From assembly GCA_037718865.1 (NCBI GenBank), contig JBBJMP010000013.1:91857-155856 (forward strand): DNA of 64,000 nt, given 5' to 3'. This document shows, one piece after another, positions 28,205 to 38,029 of the stretch. This DNA is from JADCRZ01 sp037718865 (GTDB lineage Bacteria > Bacteroidota > Bacteroidia > Chitinophagales > Chitinophagaceae). The notes below the pieces were generated by a model. The model made no database searches, was not told where the DNA came from, and was given only the letters and a program-made list of their open reading frames with translations. Made by a program: the position numbers and the translations under genes. The first letter of the stretch is position 1, and every line of letters starts with the position of its first letter.

Positions 28205-29116
28205 CTATACTCTCGCCCATGCTTCGTTTAAGGTACGTTTAGCGTTTGCAATGACTATATCCGGATCCTCATCGCCGAAAGGCCTGATCTCAAAGCTTAC
28301 AATGGGGGGCTTTTTTTCGTTTAAATACCCGATTTGCAAGAGGACCCTTAAATAATCAACCACCTGATCCACGTCATTTTCACCGTTAGGAAATCCAAAG
28401 CGGGGATGAAGGTCGCCATAACCCGGCATGTCTGCACTTTTTACCACGCAATTGCCGATATGAGCATGAACGATATAATCTTTTACCGGTAAAAGGGACT
28501 CTTCGATTGTTTCATGTATCAGAGGGATGTGACTCAAATCTACCATTAATCCGAAATGGTCAAACTCTTCCCTGATCTCTTTGGCATAACGTAAAGCTAA
28601 ATCGGCCGGGCCTATCAGGCTTTTTTTATCAACATCATAATCAAAAACCTCCAGTGACACTTTCATATTTCCTTTGCTCCTGCTATAGGCACATAATTCT
28701 TTTGTAGAGTTTACCAGCGCCTGGTAGGCTTCTTCTTTTTTATCTTCTTCGTATTTCCCGCTTAAAAAAGCAAAACCGGTAGCCCCCAGCTCATAGGCTT
28801 CATTGATACCTTCCTTTAAGTTAGCAAGGGCTTTTTGTCGGCCTTCCTCTTTAAGGTCGTTTATGTTAAGTCCGGTAGTTAATAACCTGGGTTGAGCGCC
28901 ATAAGCGACAGTCATATGGGAAGTTTCCAACATCTGCTTCACCTTCATCCGCTCTTCATCGTTTTTTATGGTAGTTATTTCAATGGCAGTAAAATAATCA
29001 TCAAGCGACAGTTTTCTTATTGTTTCCAATACGGGTCCTTCACCTTTTATTGTTGCAGGATAAGCCATAAAGTGAACCAGGCCAACTTTCATGTATTTGT
29101 ATAAAGGCTCATTCAT
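28205..29116 (-). CDS. Sugar phosphate isomerase/epimerase-like TIM-barrel protein
   Basis: This protein of about 300 residues belongs to the xylose-isomerase-like AP-endonuclease-2 superfamily. Visible elements are KVSLEVFDYDVDKKSLIGP (metal Glu), LMVDLSHIPLIHE (metal Asp and His), IVHAHIGNC (His) and PIVSFEIRPFG (Glu), consistent with a divalent-metal site. The start may be the ATG at 29116 or the internal one at 29092 (MKVGLVHFMAYP). It could be a hydroxypyruvate isomerase or a ketose epimerase. Its stop is 53 bases from the dehydrogenase start and it begins 9 bases after the permease gene, so the three are one operon. Confidence 0.85.
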   Translation of the reverse strand: MNEPLYKYMKVGLVHFMAYPATIKGEGPVLETIRKLSLDDYFTAIEITTIKNDEERMKVKQMLETSHMTVAYGAQPRLLTTGLNINDLKEEGRQKALANLKEGINEAYELGATGFAFLSGKYEEDKKEEAYQALVNSTKELCAYSRSKGNMKVSLEVFDYDVDKKSLIGPADLALRYAKEIREEFDHFGLMVDLSHIPLIHETIEESLLPVKDYIVHAHIGNCVVKSADMPGYGDLHPRFGFPNGENDVDQVVDYLRVLLQIGYLNEKKPPIVSFEIRPFGDEDPDIVIANAKRTLNEAWARV

Positions 29117-29124
29117 GAAATTAT

Positions 29125-30909
29125 TTATTTTGTTACCCTTAAAGTAGGTGTTTTTTGGTTGGAAATTTTATTGCGGACCATGACAATGATAAGAATAACA
29201 AAGGCAACCAGTATGCCTGCTAAAATAAGCAGGTAAGCATATCCTTTAGAAAAATCAGGAGCTGCGGACGCTGCTTTAGCGGTAAGCATCTGGTATTCAG
29301 GGATGACCCAACTGAATAAATAAGCCTGGGCCAGAACAATACAGCAGATGAACAGGAGCATGATAAAACTATGTCTGACTGTAAACCTGAAAAGCTCGGA
29401 CTCTTTTCCTACCAGATGACCCGCCGCTGCAGCCACGGCGATCGATTGCGGAGAGATCATCTTTCCGACTACGCCCCCGGAAACATTTGCAGCAACAGTC
29501 ACCACCGGATCGACGCCGATGGATGTAGCTGTAGCTGCCTGTAGTTTACCGAACAAGGCATTGGCGGACGTATCGGAACCTGTGATAAAAACACCCAGCC
29601 ATCCCAGCACCGGTGCGAAGAATGGAAATAAGAAGCCCGTACTGGCCAGCGCTTCAGCTATCGTTATGGTAATGCCTGAATCGTTTACGATGTAGGCAAA
29701 TGCCAATACGGATGCAATGGTCAGGATCGGAAATCTCAGCTGCTTAAGTGTTGAAATAAATATTCTGATGGCGTCCTTGAATTTTAAACCCATCAATGGA
29801 ATAGCTATAAGTGCCGAGAGTAAAATGGCAGTGCCTGCTGCTGACAGATAATTGAATTTATAGATGTGGGGTATAGCTGCACCATTTTTGTCGGTAATAA
29901 CATTATGCAATCCGGGGAATTCAAATTGTACCTGTCCCACCGCATTAAAAAGTTCTTTAATCGGCTGCATCCCCCATGCTATAACCATTACCGTTAGCAG
30001 GATGAAGGGCGACCAGGCCCGAATAATCTGGCCGGTTGTGTACTTCTCTTCAAGGTTTAGGGTGGGCGCTGGTTCGTTGGCAAACCTCCAGATGTTTTTT
30101 GGCTTCCAGAATTTTAGCAAAGCAATGAGGATGATGATCGAACCAATCCCTGCGATGACATCGGGAAGGGCAGGACCCAGGTAGTTGGAAGAGAACCATT
30201 GCAGGAAAGCGAAAGAGATCCCTGATACTAATATTGCCGGTAATACTTCGGTGGTCTTTTTTAAGCCGGCCATCAGTATGACCAGGTAAAACGGAAGCAT
30301 GATCGATAAGATAGGAAGCGTTCTTCCGACCATTTGTGAGATGGCCATTTCAGGAATGGAGGTCACCTGCGATGCCACCGTAATGGGAATACCGATAGCG
30401 CCGAATGCAACCGGTGCAGTGTTGGCAATGAGACAAATACCGGCAGCATATAGCGGGTTAAACCCCAAACCAACAAGCATAGCTGCCGTTATAGCCACCG
30501 GAGCTCCGAAACCAGCGGTTCCTTCTAAAAACGAACCAAAAGAAAAGGCGATCAGTAAAGCCTGTAATCTTCTATCGGAAGTGATAGAAGCCATGAAGTG
30601 TTTGATGATTTCGAACTGGCCGCTTTCCACAGTGATATTAAACAAAAAAACCGCTGTAATCACTATCCAGCAAATGGGAAACAAACCGTATAATGCACCG
30701 TTTGCTGTTGACAGGAGAGCCAGTTTTGCAGGCATGCCGTAAATAAAAATGGCTATGAGTATGGCAATGGCGGTGGCAATGATACTTGCCTGATACCCTT
30801 TCATTTTTTTTATGATCAATGCCCAGAATATAAAGAGAATAGGCACTATGGCAACCAATGCTGATAAAGCGATGTTATTAAACGGATCGATTACTTGTGT
30901 CCAGTTCAT
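29125..30909 (-). CDS. L-lactate/glycolate permease (LctP/GlcA family)
   Basis: The 594-residue polytopic protein has many membrane helices and the family signature SFGSFLEGTAGFGAPVAI with TGSDTSANALFGKLQ and GKMISPQSIAVAAAA downstream. LctP and GlcA import L-lactate, D-lactate or glycolate with protons. It is co-directional with the isomerase, hydroxyacid dehydrogenase, glycerate kinase and LutABC genes, so it probably imports the hydroxyacid they consume. The leader is G-poor with repeated CTCATCA words just before the ATG. Confidence 0.93.
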   Translation of the reverse strand: MNWTQVIDPFNNIALSALVAIVPILFIFWALIIKKMKGYQASIIATAIAILIAIFIYGMPAKLALLSTANGALYGLFPICWIVITAVFLFNITVESGQFEIIKHFMASITSDRRLQALLIAFSFGSFLEGTAGFGAPVAITAAMLVGLGFNPLYAAGICLIANTAPVAFGAIGIPITVASQVTSIPEMAISQMVGRTLPILSIMLPFYLVILMAGLKKTTEVLPAILVSGISFAFLQWFSSNYLGPALPDVIAGIGSIIILIALLKFWKPKNIWRFANEPAPTLNLEEKYTTGQIIRAWSPFILLTVMVIAWGMQPIKELFNAVGQVQFEFPGLHNVITDKNGAAIPHIYKFNYLSAAGTAILLSALIAIPLMGLKFKDAIRIFISTLKQLRFPILTIASVLAFAYIVNDSGITITIAEALASTGFLFPFFAPVLGWLGVFITGSDTSANALFGKLQAATATSIGVDPVVTVAANVSGGVVGKMISPQSIAVAAAAGHLVGKESELFRFTVRHSFIMLLFICCIVLAQAYLFSWVIPEYQMLTAKAASAAPDFSKGYAYLLILAGILVAFVILIIVMVRNKISNQKTPTLRVTK

Positions 30910-30910
30910 G

Positions 30911-30946
30911 GGTTAGTTATAAGTGATGAATGATGAGTGATGAGTT
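30911..30946. repeat. CTCATCA-type repeat in the permease leader
   Basis: Immediately before the permease ATG the transcribed strand reads ACTCATCACTCATCATTCA followed by CACTTATAACTAACCC: a G-free, tandem-like heptamer run comparable with those before lutA and the glycerate kinase gene. Confidence 0.55.
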
Positions 30947-30985
30947 ATGTGTTAAGCCCGCACATCTGCACCTTTGCACATTTTC

Positions 30986-33151
30986 TTAAGTAAGGTCCAG
31001 CGCTACGATCTCATGATCAAGTATCTCAGGTACATGGAGTGTGATTACTCCGGATTTATTTTCAAAGGCTGGTTTTTTGCCGCTCATCAGCAAATGCACG
31101 CCAGTTACTTTTCCCTTATCCGGAATTCTTATGCTTACCTGCGCTTCAACAGGATATAGCTCTCTGAAAGGGCCTTTCATCATCATGGGGTTAGTCAGAT
31201 TAACCAGGTGAACCGTCATCGAGCTTTTTTGCCGCCAGACAGTAACGTCTACCACTCCCGGGCCCTTTACGTCTACAATAGGTTCTTCATGCAGCGCCCA
31301 GCGAATGGTATTACGAAGCAGCTTCCCCTGATCGGAGCTGAGCATCTGCCAAAATGATCGGTCAATATCACCGGGAAAGTAAGCTATGCGCCCTTTTCCT
31401 ACTTCCCTGAGATAAAGCTCCTGCGTATCAGTTTCAGGTACACGCGGATATACATCTTCCATGGGTAAATCCGGATAGGTAGGAACTAAGGTAACAGGAC
31501 TGGGAAAACTGGTTTTAGGAGTCACTTTAACCCTGTGTACGGTGTTGATGATCCGGTAAATATCTTCCATGCCTTTCAGTACCGGATGAAAAAGTTTCGT
31601 TTTAGGATCGCTCCTGAACCGAAGGTAGCTGTTTCTCATGGGTCCTTCCACGCCATTGTCATAAGAAACACCGAAAAGATCCGATAGACCGAAGTCTGAC
31701 CGGGGTTTGCCTTCCTCGTCATATAAGGATGTTTCAAAGCTGGCAACAAGGCTTCCGCCAGACTCAACAAAATGGCGCAACTGACCGCACTGCGCTTCAG
31801 ACAACGCAGCTATATTAGGAAGCACCAGGAGCCTGAATGCTTTCAGGTGTTCTGCATCAAGCAGTTTATCGTTGACCATTTCAAAAGGCATCCGGTCTTC
31901 TACCAATGCATGATACATTCCCAGTGCATGTTCATTGCTTCGTTGCTGCCACGGCTTCCCTCCGTATTTCTGATCCGTTTGTTCAGAATATACCATGCCT
32001 ACCCTTGCCATAGGGGCCGTATTCCTCAGGTAGCGTTCATTTTTGTAATAGCCCTGGTACATCTTTTCCACTGCACCCATCCAGCGCTTGTCAAAAATAT
32101 TCCCTCCAAATTTTACAAAACAGGGCTTCATGCCATTGGCAGTGCCTTCAGCCACCCATATTCTAATTTCGGCATCGTTCTGTACAGAATCTTTCCAACG
32201 GTATTCTTCTTCTATTCCTACACTGAAAATGCCGACCAGCGGTTTCATTCCCAGTCCTGCCCTGAGCTCTTTTGCTCCCTTGGCATTAGACCAGGGTGGA
32301 ATAACGCCTCTTCGGGCCTGTTGATCGGCAAAGAAGAAATCTGAATGCTTGCCGGTAAGTAATTTATCCGGGAAACCGTTGGGTATATACCTTGCCGTGG
32401 ATTTTTGTTTGCGGATCTCACCATCCCATAAAAACCATAATTCTTTCAGGCGATCTGTTTGCCATTGTACCCATTTTTGGTAAGTCGGGTCAAGGCGTTC
32501 GGTTATCTTTGGCAGGTCGAGGCCCGTTGCGGCTTTAAAGTTCTTTGTACAGTGCTCGCAGTAACACACGCCATGGCCGTGCCAGCGGTTTGAAAATATG
32601 GCATCAGGCTGATAGCGCTCCATGATCTCCTGATTTACCTTTTTCATGAAATCAAAGTTGTACGGCCCCAGGGCACAGGTAACCCAAAGCTCGGGGTTTG
32701 CCCAATGGCGGCGTTTTTGTCCGTCAGCAGTAACGGCAATATAATCCGGATGGGCATCGTACATATTTTGCCTGGTAGCATGCGGGTCTGTACGCAGGAT
32801 GACCGACATATTCATTTTCCGGCATTCCTTCACCAGGTAACCTAAAATATCCTTATTGCCCAGCCAGTCGCTACGGTGATGCAAGGGAATATTAGTAGGA
32901 TAAAAAGCGACAATACCTCCTGCACTTAAGAGTACCCCGTCAGCATGGATTCTTTTAAAGTAATCGAGCCAGAAATCGGGATCATATTTTTCCGGGTCGT
33001 TCTCTACAAAAGCAAGCTGTGCCCAGCGCATAGACCGGTCGAACCAGGTTTCTTCAGCCGGTGCCATTGCGTGGGCAAGCGCGGCAGGCCCTGTGATGGC
33101 GCAGGTTCCACTTATAAGTGTCGTATTTTTGATGAAATTTCTTCTGTCCAT
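30986..33151 (-). CDS. Tat-exported GH42-like TIM-barrel protein with four-Cys motif (paralogue B)
   Basis: A twin-arginine signal (MDRRNFIKNTTLISGTCAIT) is followed by a TIM barrel (DGVLLSAGGIVAFYPTNIPL; MSVILRTDPHAT; QPDAIFSNRWHG), a class-I glutamine-amidotransferase-like trimerisation domain (FRLLVLPNIAALSE; FVESGGSLVASFETS; GRIAYFPGDIDRSFW) and a C-terminal beta domain. Cys159, 196, 198 and 201 give the C-x(n)-C-x-C-x2-C pattern of the GH42 zinc site; it shares this with 24755-26899. The first gene after SusD, so likely part of the core glycan-degradation operon. The substrate is unknown, and the usual GH42 acid residue is not seen. Confidence 0.72.
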   Translation of the reverse strand: MDRRNFIKNTTLISGTCAITGPAALAHAMAPAEETWFDRSMRWAQLAFVENDPEKYDPDFWLDYFKRIHADGVLLSAGGIVAFYPTNIPLHHRSDWLGNKDILGYLVKECRKMNMSVILRTDPHATRQNMYDAHPDYIAVTADGQKRRHWANPELWVTCALGPYNFDFMKKVNQEIMERYQPDAIFSNRWHGHGVCYCEHCTKNFKAATGLDLPKITERLDPTYQKWVQWQTDRLKELWFLWDGEIRKQKSTARYIPNGFPDKLLTGKHSDFFFADQQARRGVIPPWSNAKGAKELRAGLGMKPLVGIFSVGIEEEYRWKDSVQNDAEIRIWVAEGTANGMKPCFVKFGGNIFDKRWMGAVEKMYQGYYKNERYLRNTAPMARVGMVYSEQTDQKYGGKPWQQRSNEHALGMYHALVEDRMPFEMVNDKLLDAEHLKAFRLLVLPNIAALSEAQCGQLRHFVESGGSLVASFETSLYDEEGKPRSDFGLSDLFGVSYDNGVEGPMRNSYLRFRSDPKTKLFHPVLKGMEDIYRIINTVHRVKVTPKTSFPSPVTLVPTYPDLPMEDVYPRVPETDTQELYLREVGKGRIAYFPGDIDRSFWQMLSSDQGKLLRNTIRWALHEEPIVDVKGPGVVDVTVWRQKSSMTVHLVNLTNPMMMKGPFRELYPVEAQVSIRIPDKGKVTGVHLLMSGKKPAFENKSGVITLHVPEILDHEIVALDLT

Positions 33152-33246
33152 AATTTATGTGTAGTGCAACTTTTATTGCTGTTTAGACATTGCTGACCCC
33201 GCTTAAATAAATATTCATGTGAAGATCAGATAGCGTTTATTGCCGC

Positions 33247-33287
33247 AGATTTCGCGGCTGTCAGCCGGATTAATAATCCGCGAATCT
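33247..33287. repeat. Inverted repeat between SusD and the GH42-like gene
   Basis: AGATTTCGCGG (33247-33257) and CCGCGAATCT (33278-33287) are near-perfect inverted arms around an inner CGGATTAATAATCCG palindrome. It could be a partial terminator, attenuating expression after SusC/SusD, or an mRNA-stabilising hairpin. Confidence 0.5.
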
Positions 33288-33309
33288 TGAGGCAGGTATT
33301 TCTGAATCA

Positions 33310-34767
33310 CTAATTATACCCTGGATTTTGAGAGAATAATGCCGGATTATTCATCACTTGTACCTGGCTTAACGGAACAGGGAAAACAGTCATGTAATCC
33401 TTCATTCCTACAGGTGCCAGTGCGGATAAAGCCTTGCCCGTTCTAACCAAGTCAAACCATCGGTGGCCCTCGAAACAAAGTTCAAACCTTCTCTCCAGGG
33501 CAACATTATCCCGGGTTTCGGTTTGCGTCAAACCTGCATACGCTGGCAAGCCGGCCCTGGTACGAACCTGGTTTAAAGGAACCAGCGCTGCCGCCGTTTT
33601 ACCGTTTTCATTTAATGCCTCCGCCAGCATAAGTAATACGTCAGCATAACGGATTACTTTCCAGTTTGCCCTGCTGTCGTTTCGGGTAGCTACCGATGTT
33701 ACATATTTCATCGTGTACGACTGACTGGTAGTCGAATTAAATGTGGTCACCGCTCCGGTCGCAGGATTTCTCCACGAACCACAACATTGTACGCCAACGT
33801 CTTTTCGTTTGTCTCCCGCCTGCCATAAATCCACGAAAAGCTTAGTAGGAGAAAGGGATTCGTTGAAGCCGCCTTTAATATTATAGTAATCCAGGAGTGC
33901 CGTGACATTCGGCATAAAATTATTAGTAAATATACTCCCCAAACCTCCCAGTCCCTCCTCATACTCAATATCGAATATATATTCGCTATGGTGTTCATTC
34001 TTTGAATAATCGAACAGGTCGTTATAGTTTGACAGCAGGGCATAGGTATAGGGTGCTGCTGTTAATTCCTGTAATACAGCTTCCGCTTTCGGAAAATCTT
34101 TGATGGTTAAATATACTTTTCCCAGCATACCCTTAGCCGCACCCCGCGTAGCTCTTCCCACCTCCGTGCCCGTATTAACCCGGGGTAATTTAACGGCAGC
34201 ATCTAAAAGGTCTTTAATGATCACTTCAGCATACACGGTAGCAACCGGTGTGCGCGGCGTTGCTGCAGTTTCCTCAATAGTCGGCACAGTAGTGATCATC
34301 TGAACATCCCCGAAGATCCTGACCAGATCAAAATAGGCCACTGCACGAAGGAACCTGGCTTCTCCAATATACCGGTCTTTATTTTTTACAACGGCGACGT
34401 CTGCATTTGCGATCCTGGCTAAGATAGTATTGGCCCGGTTAATGGCAATGTAATAATTCGCCCAGGTGTTTCTCAGCAGGGCATCACTGCTGTTTAAAGA
34501 AAAAACGTCTACAGCCGTTGAACTGGGTTGATTGGTTACTTGTATAAATGCATCATCGCCACGCAAATCGCCAAACTGCCACATATTTGCGTATTGATTT
34601 CTCAACCCATGGTATGTTCCGATCACAGCATCCTGGAAGTCTTTATCGGTTTTATATAAAGCGTCAATGGTTACCGACGATACCGGTATTTTTTCAATAA
34701 AGCTTTTACCGCACGAAGACACCAGGTATACGAGTGCCAGGGCAAACAGGCTAATTATATTTTTCAT
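33310..34767 (-). CDS. SusD/RagB-like outer-membrane lipoprotein (pair 1)
   Basis: The start at 34767 gives MKNIISLFALALVYLVSSC, a clean lipoprotein signal with lipobox VSSC; the ATG four codons earlier is less likely. Family marks include RFLRAVAYFDLVRIFGDVQM, GRATRGAAKGMLGKVYLT (TPR region), NDSRANWKVIRYADVLLMLA and the C-terminal ERRFELCFEGHRWFDLVRTG. SusD proteins bind glycan at the cell surface and form the lid of the SusC transporter. The gene lies 35 bases after SusC and closely resembles the SusD at 43561-45018. Confidence 0.95.
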   Translation of the reverse strand: MKNIISLFALALVYLVSSCGKSFIEKIPVSSVTIDALYKTDKDFQDAVIGTYHGLRNQYANMWQFGDLRGDDAFIQVTNQPSSTAVDVFSLNSSDALLRNTWANYYIAINRANTILARIANADVAVVKNKDRYIGEARFLRAVAYFDLVRIFGDVQMITTVPTIEETAATPRTPVATVYAEVIIKDLLDAAVKLPRVNTGTEVGRATRGAAKGMLGKVYLTIKDFPKAEAVLQELTAAPYTYALLSNYNDLFDYSKNEHHSEYIFDIEYEEGLGGLGSIFTNNFMPNVTALLDYYNIKGGFNESLSPTKLFVDLWQAGDKRKDVGVQCCGSWRNPATGAVTTFNSTTSQSYTMKYVTSVATRNDSRANWKVIRYADVLLMLAEALNENGKTAAALVPLNQVRTRAGLPAYAGLTQTETRDNVALERRFELCFEGHRWFDLVRTGKALSALAPVGMKDYMTVFPVPLSQVQVMNNPALFSQNPGYN

Positions 34768-34801
34768 TGCTTTATACATTTTTTTTGCTGTAATTAAATT
34801 T

Positions 34802-37800
34802 TCAGAATGATACGTTCAATCCTACCACAATACTTCTTGGTAAAGGATAGTTATTGGCATCGATACCCGGATTCAAGGAGTTACCACTGTTGCTGACATC
34901 CGGATTAAAGGAAAGATTTTTTGTGAAAGTATACGCATTATTTGCGCTGGCATAAACCCGGAGGGAATGGAGGGTTAGCAATCTTGAAATTTTATCAGGC
35001 AAAATGTAGCTCAATGTGATGTTATTAATCCGGATGTATGAGCCATTATCCATATACCGTGTACTGGGCAAACGAAGGCCGCCCCTGGGATTATCGTGCG
35101 GCCTGACCGTTTTACCGTCACCCGGATCAGCTTCAGATTTCCAGTAATTCCGCTCAGTAGTTAACGTCCTGCTTCGTGACCTGATCAACCTGTATATGAC
35201 CATGGCATTGCTATAGATCTGACTTCCCTGCGACCCGGCAATATTGAAACTAAAACCAAGGTTCCCGTAGGATAATCTGTTGGTGAGTCCGAAATAAAAG
35301 TCGGGATACGGGGAACCCATGATCGTCAGGTCTGCATTATCAACTTTTCCATCCGGTTTACCTCCCGGGCCGCTTACATCCTTGAATTTTATATCACCTA
35401 CCCTGGTTTCGTCGGCCAGGCCTTTATTGTAGATCGGGCCTGCGGCCAGTTCTGCCGCATTTTTGAAAATGCCGTCTACTATAAATCCATAAAACATACC
35501 AATAGGCTGGCCGATTCGTGTGATATTGTTCCCTGAGATAATATCGTCGCCTGACGGGCCTAACCTGACCACTTTATTTTTGTAAGCCGAAATATTGAAA
35601 TCGGTTGACCATTGCCATTTGCCATTTGCATGTATAGAGCTTAGAACAAATTCCCAACCCGTATTTTTAACCTCTCCAATGTTCTGAAGTGCAGTAGCAA
35701 AGCCGGAAGCGAGCGGAATATTTACATTCAGCAGTAAATCTGTATTCCTCGATATAAAATGATCTGCAGTAATGTTCAGCCGGCCCTTAAAAAGCCCTAT
35801 ATCAATGCCACCGTTGAACTGCTCCTGGGTTTCCCAGGTAAGATTTGGATTAGGGATCACCCCCGGGGCAAAGCCTCCGATTGCTACTCCGCCCGTAGTG
35901 TATTTGATGTAATTGATGGTAGACAGGGAAGCATAGTTGCCAATATTATTATTTCCCGTTTTACCATAGCTCGCCCTCAATTTTAGTTGATCGATTATAG
36001 GAATGCCCTGCATAAACTTTTCATCCGAAACACGCCAGGCAACAGCTGCTGAAGGAAAGACGCCATACTTGTTGTTAGCCCCAAAACGAGATGAGCCATC
36101 CCTGCGGTAAGAAGCCGTAATAAAATACCTGCCGTCATAATTGTAATTAATCCTGGCCAGTTCAGAAACTATCGACCATTCGGCCCGGGATGCAGTACCG
36201 GTGGTTATTATTTCACTAACGGCACTCAGGGTGGAAACAAGGTTGTTGGGAAAATTATTGCTGCTGAGAGAGTTTTCGTCAAATACATCCTCCTGAGCGG
36301 TGTATCCGGCTAATGCCGCTACATTATGTCTGCCAAAATTTTTGGTATAATTGGCCGTGTATTCCGCTATCCAGTTAAAACCGGAGAAAGCATTATCTGA
36401 CCCTGTAGCTGCAGTATTGAAGAACACAGGAAGTTGAGGGGTGAATGTAGATCCCTTGGAGTTATTCGAAGTGGCCCCTAACATGACATTCAGTTTGAGT
36501 CCTTCGATGACCTTATATTCGGCATTCACATTTCCCAGGATCCTCGTCCTGGTTGATACGTCCTTTTTCTCCAGTGCAAGCGCCAATGGATTAAACAGGT
36601 CTGTGGAAGCATCAATGGTTTGATAAACGAAATAACTTCCATCGGGATTATACAACGGATAATAAGGCTGGGCAGAGGTCGCGGAGCCAATGATACTGGT
36701 AGACGCGCCCGCGCCACCTCCGGCCGCAATCACGTTATTGTTAATAATGTAAGACGGATTCAAATTCATTCTTATGGCCAGCTTCTTTGTCAGTTGCGCA
36801 TCAATGTTGGCTCTTACCGAATATCTTTTAAAATTGCTATTCAGTATGATACCGTCCTGGTCCAGGTATTCGCCGCTTAATGCATATTTTACGAATTCAT
36901 TGCCTCCATAAACGGATAGATTATAGCTTTTTTGCGGTGCCGTTCTTAACACTGCATCAAGGGCGCTGACGTTAGTAGTATTTTTTCCTGAAATAACGTC
37001 GAGGGGAGTTTGAGGCACTCGTATAGCCCAGGTTGCCGGATCTCCGGAAACATTATTGCCGAGGTCGATATTCCTGTTCCTGATAGAATTGTAGTAATAA
37101 GTAGCCTGTTCCATGGCATTGAGGAATTTCGGCACCCTGGTAACTTCCTGCTGGCCATAATAAGTGTCTACAGTTATCCTGGTTTTACCCGTAACCCCTC
37201 TTTTGGTATTTATTATGACCACCCCGTTCGATCCCCGCGATCCGTAAATAGCAGTAGCTGAAGCATCCTTTAAAATATCTAAACTCTCGATGTCGTTGGG
37301 GTTTAGGGTTTGTATATTGTCAGTAGGAAACCCGTCTACCACATACAAGGGGTCTCCCCCTGCCGAGATGCTACCAATGCCCCGGATCCTGATCTGAGGT
37401 GAAGAACCAGGTTGCCCATCTGCCAACTTAACCTGCACTCCTGCCACCCTTCCGGATAATGCCTGTTCAATCCGGGTTACCGGCAGATCCCTGATATCTT
37501 TCGTTCCGACTGAGGCAACAGAGCCGGTCAGATCCTTCCTTCTTTGCGTTCCATAACCAACTACTACAACCTGGTCTAATGAGGCAGATGATTCCTTCAT
37601 GCTGACCACTAATGACAAGGCGATATCCGGTTTAATACTGTAACCGGACAAAGTTTGATTCTCGTACCCTATGGTGGAAAAGGTAAAACTATAGGGGCCT
37701 CCGGAAGATACGCCGGGAAAGCTGAAAATGCCCGCACTATCCGTACTGGTGCCGGCTGTGAAATTGGTCTTTGCATTTCTGACAATAACAGAAACACCTG

Positions 37801-37942
37801 CGAGAAGCTGACCATTGTTGTTAGTAACTATTCCCTTTACCTGGCTTGGTTTTTCCTGGGCATTCAGACCAGATAGTTGAAGAAGTAAAATGGGAAACAG
37901 CAGCGCAAACAAAGCCCTAGATTTAATAAAGATAAATCTCAT
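34802..37942 (-). CDS. SusC/RagA-like TonB-dependent transporter (pair 1)
   Basis: The start at 37942 (MRFIFIKSR...) gives a good Sec signal ending at LNAQ; the ATG 12 bases upstream adds MACH. A carboxypeptidase-regulatory-like domain (residues about 30-110) is followed by the SusC signature LDQVVVVGYGTQRRKDLTGS, the plug (IRIRGIGSISAGGDPLYVVD; DASATAIYGSRGSNGV) and a 22-strand barrel ending in IVVGLNVSF. No STN signalling domain precedes the plug, although a FecI/FecR pair lies just upstream. It imports oligosaccharides released at the surface. A paralogue of the SusC at 40380. Confidence 0.96.
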   Translation of the reverse strand: MRFIFIKSRALFALLFPILLLQLSGLNAQEKPSQVKGIVTNNNGQLLAGVSVIVRNAKTNFTAGTSTDSAGIFSFPGVSSGGPYSFTFSTIGYENQTLSGYSIKPDIALSLVVSMKESSASLDQVVVVGYGTQRRKDLTGSVASVGTKDIRDLPVTRIEQALSGRVAGVQVKLADGQPGSSPQIRIRGIGSISAGGDPLYVVDGFPTDNIQTLNPNDIESLDILKDASATAIYGSRGSNGVVIINTKRGVTGKTRITVDTYYGQQEVTRVPKFLNAMEQATYYYNSIRNRNIDLGNNVSGDPATWAIRVPQTPLDVISGKNTTNVSALDAVLRTAPQKSYNLSVYGGNEFVKYALSGEYLDQDGIILNSNFKRYSVRANIDAQLTKKLAIRMNLNPSYIINNNVIAAGGGAGASTSIIGSATSAQPYYPLYNPDGSYFVYQTIDASTDLFNPLALALEKKDVSTRTRILGNVNAEYKVIEGLKLNVMLGATSNNSKGSTFTPQLPVFFNTAATGSDNAFSGFNWIAEYTANYTKNFGRHNVAALAGYTAQEDVFDENSLSSNNFPNNLVSTLSAVSEIITTGTASRAEWSIVSELARINYNYDGRYFITASYRRDGSSRFGANNKYGVFPSAAVAWRVSDEKFMQGIPIIDQLKLRASYGKTGNNNIGNYASLSTINYIKYTTGGVAIGGFAPGVIPNPNLTWETQEQFNGGIDIGLFKGRLNITADHFISRNTDLLLNVNIPLASGFATALQNIGEVKNTGWEFVLSSIHANGKWQWSTDFNISAYKNKVVRLGPSGDDIISGNNITRIGQPIGMFYGFIVDGIFKNAAELAAGPIYNKGLADETRVGDIKFKDVSGPGGKPDGKVDNADLTIMGSPYPDFYFGLTNRLSYGNLGFSFNIAGSQGSQIYSNAMVIYRLIRSRSRTLTTERNYWKSEADPGDGKTVRPHDNPRGGLRLPSTRYMDNGSYIRINNITLSYILPDKISRLLTLHSLRVYASANNAYTFTKNLSFNPDVSNSGNSLNPGIDANNYPLPRSIVVGLNVSF

Positions 37943-38029
37943 ATGACATGCCATTTATTAATGAAAAAGATTCTATGTGAACAATGTAATCGTCATGTAA
38001 ATTTTAAGCATGCAAGCTCTTCATGCCTG

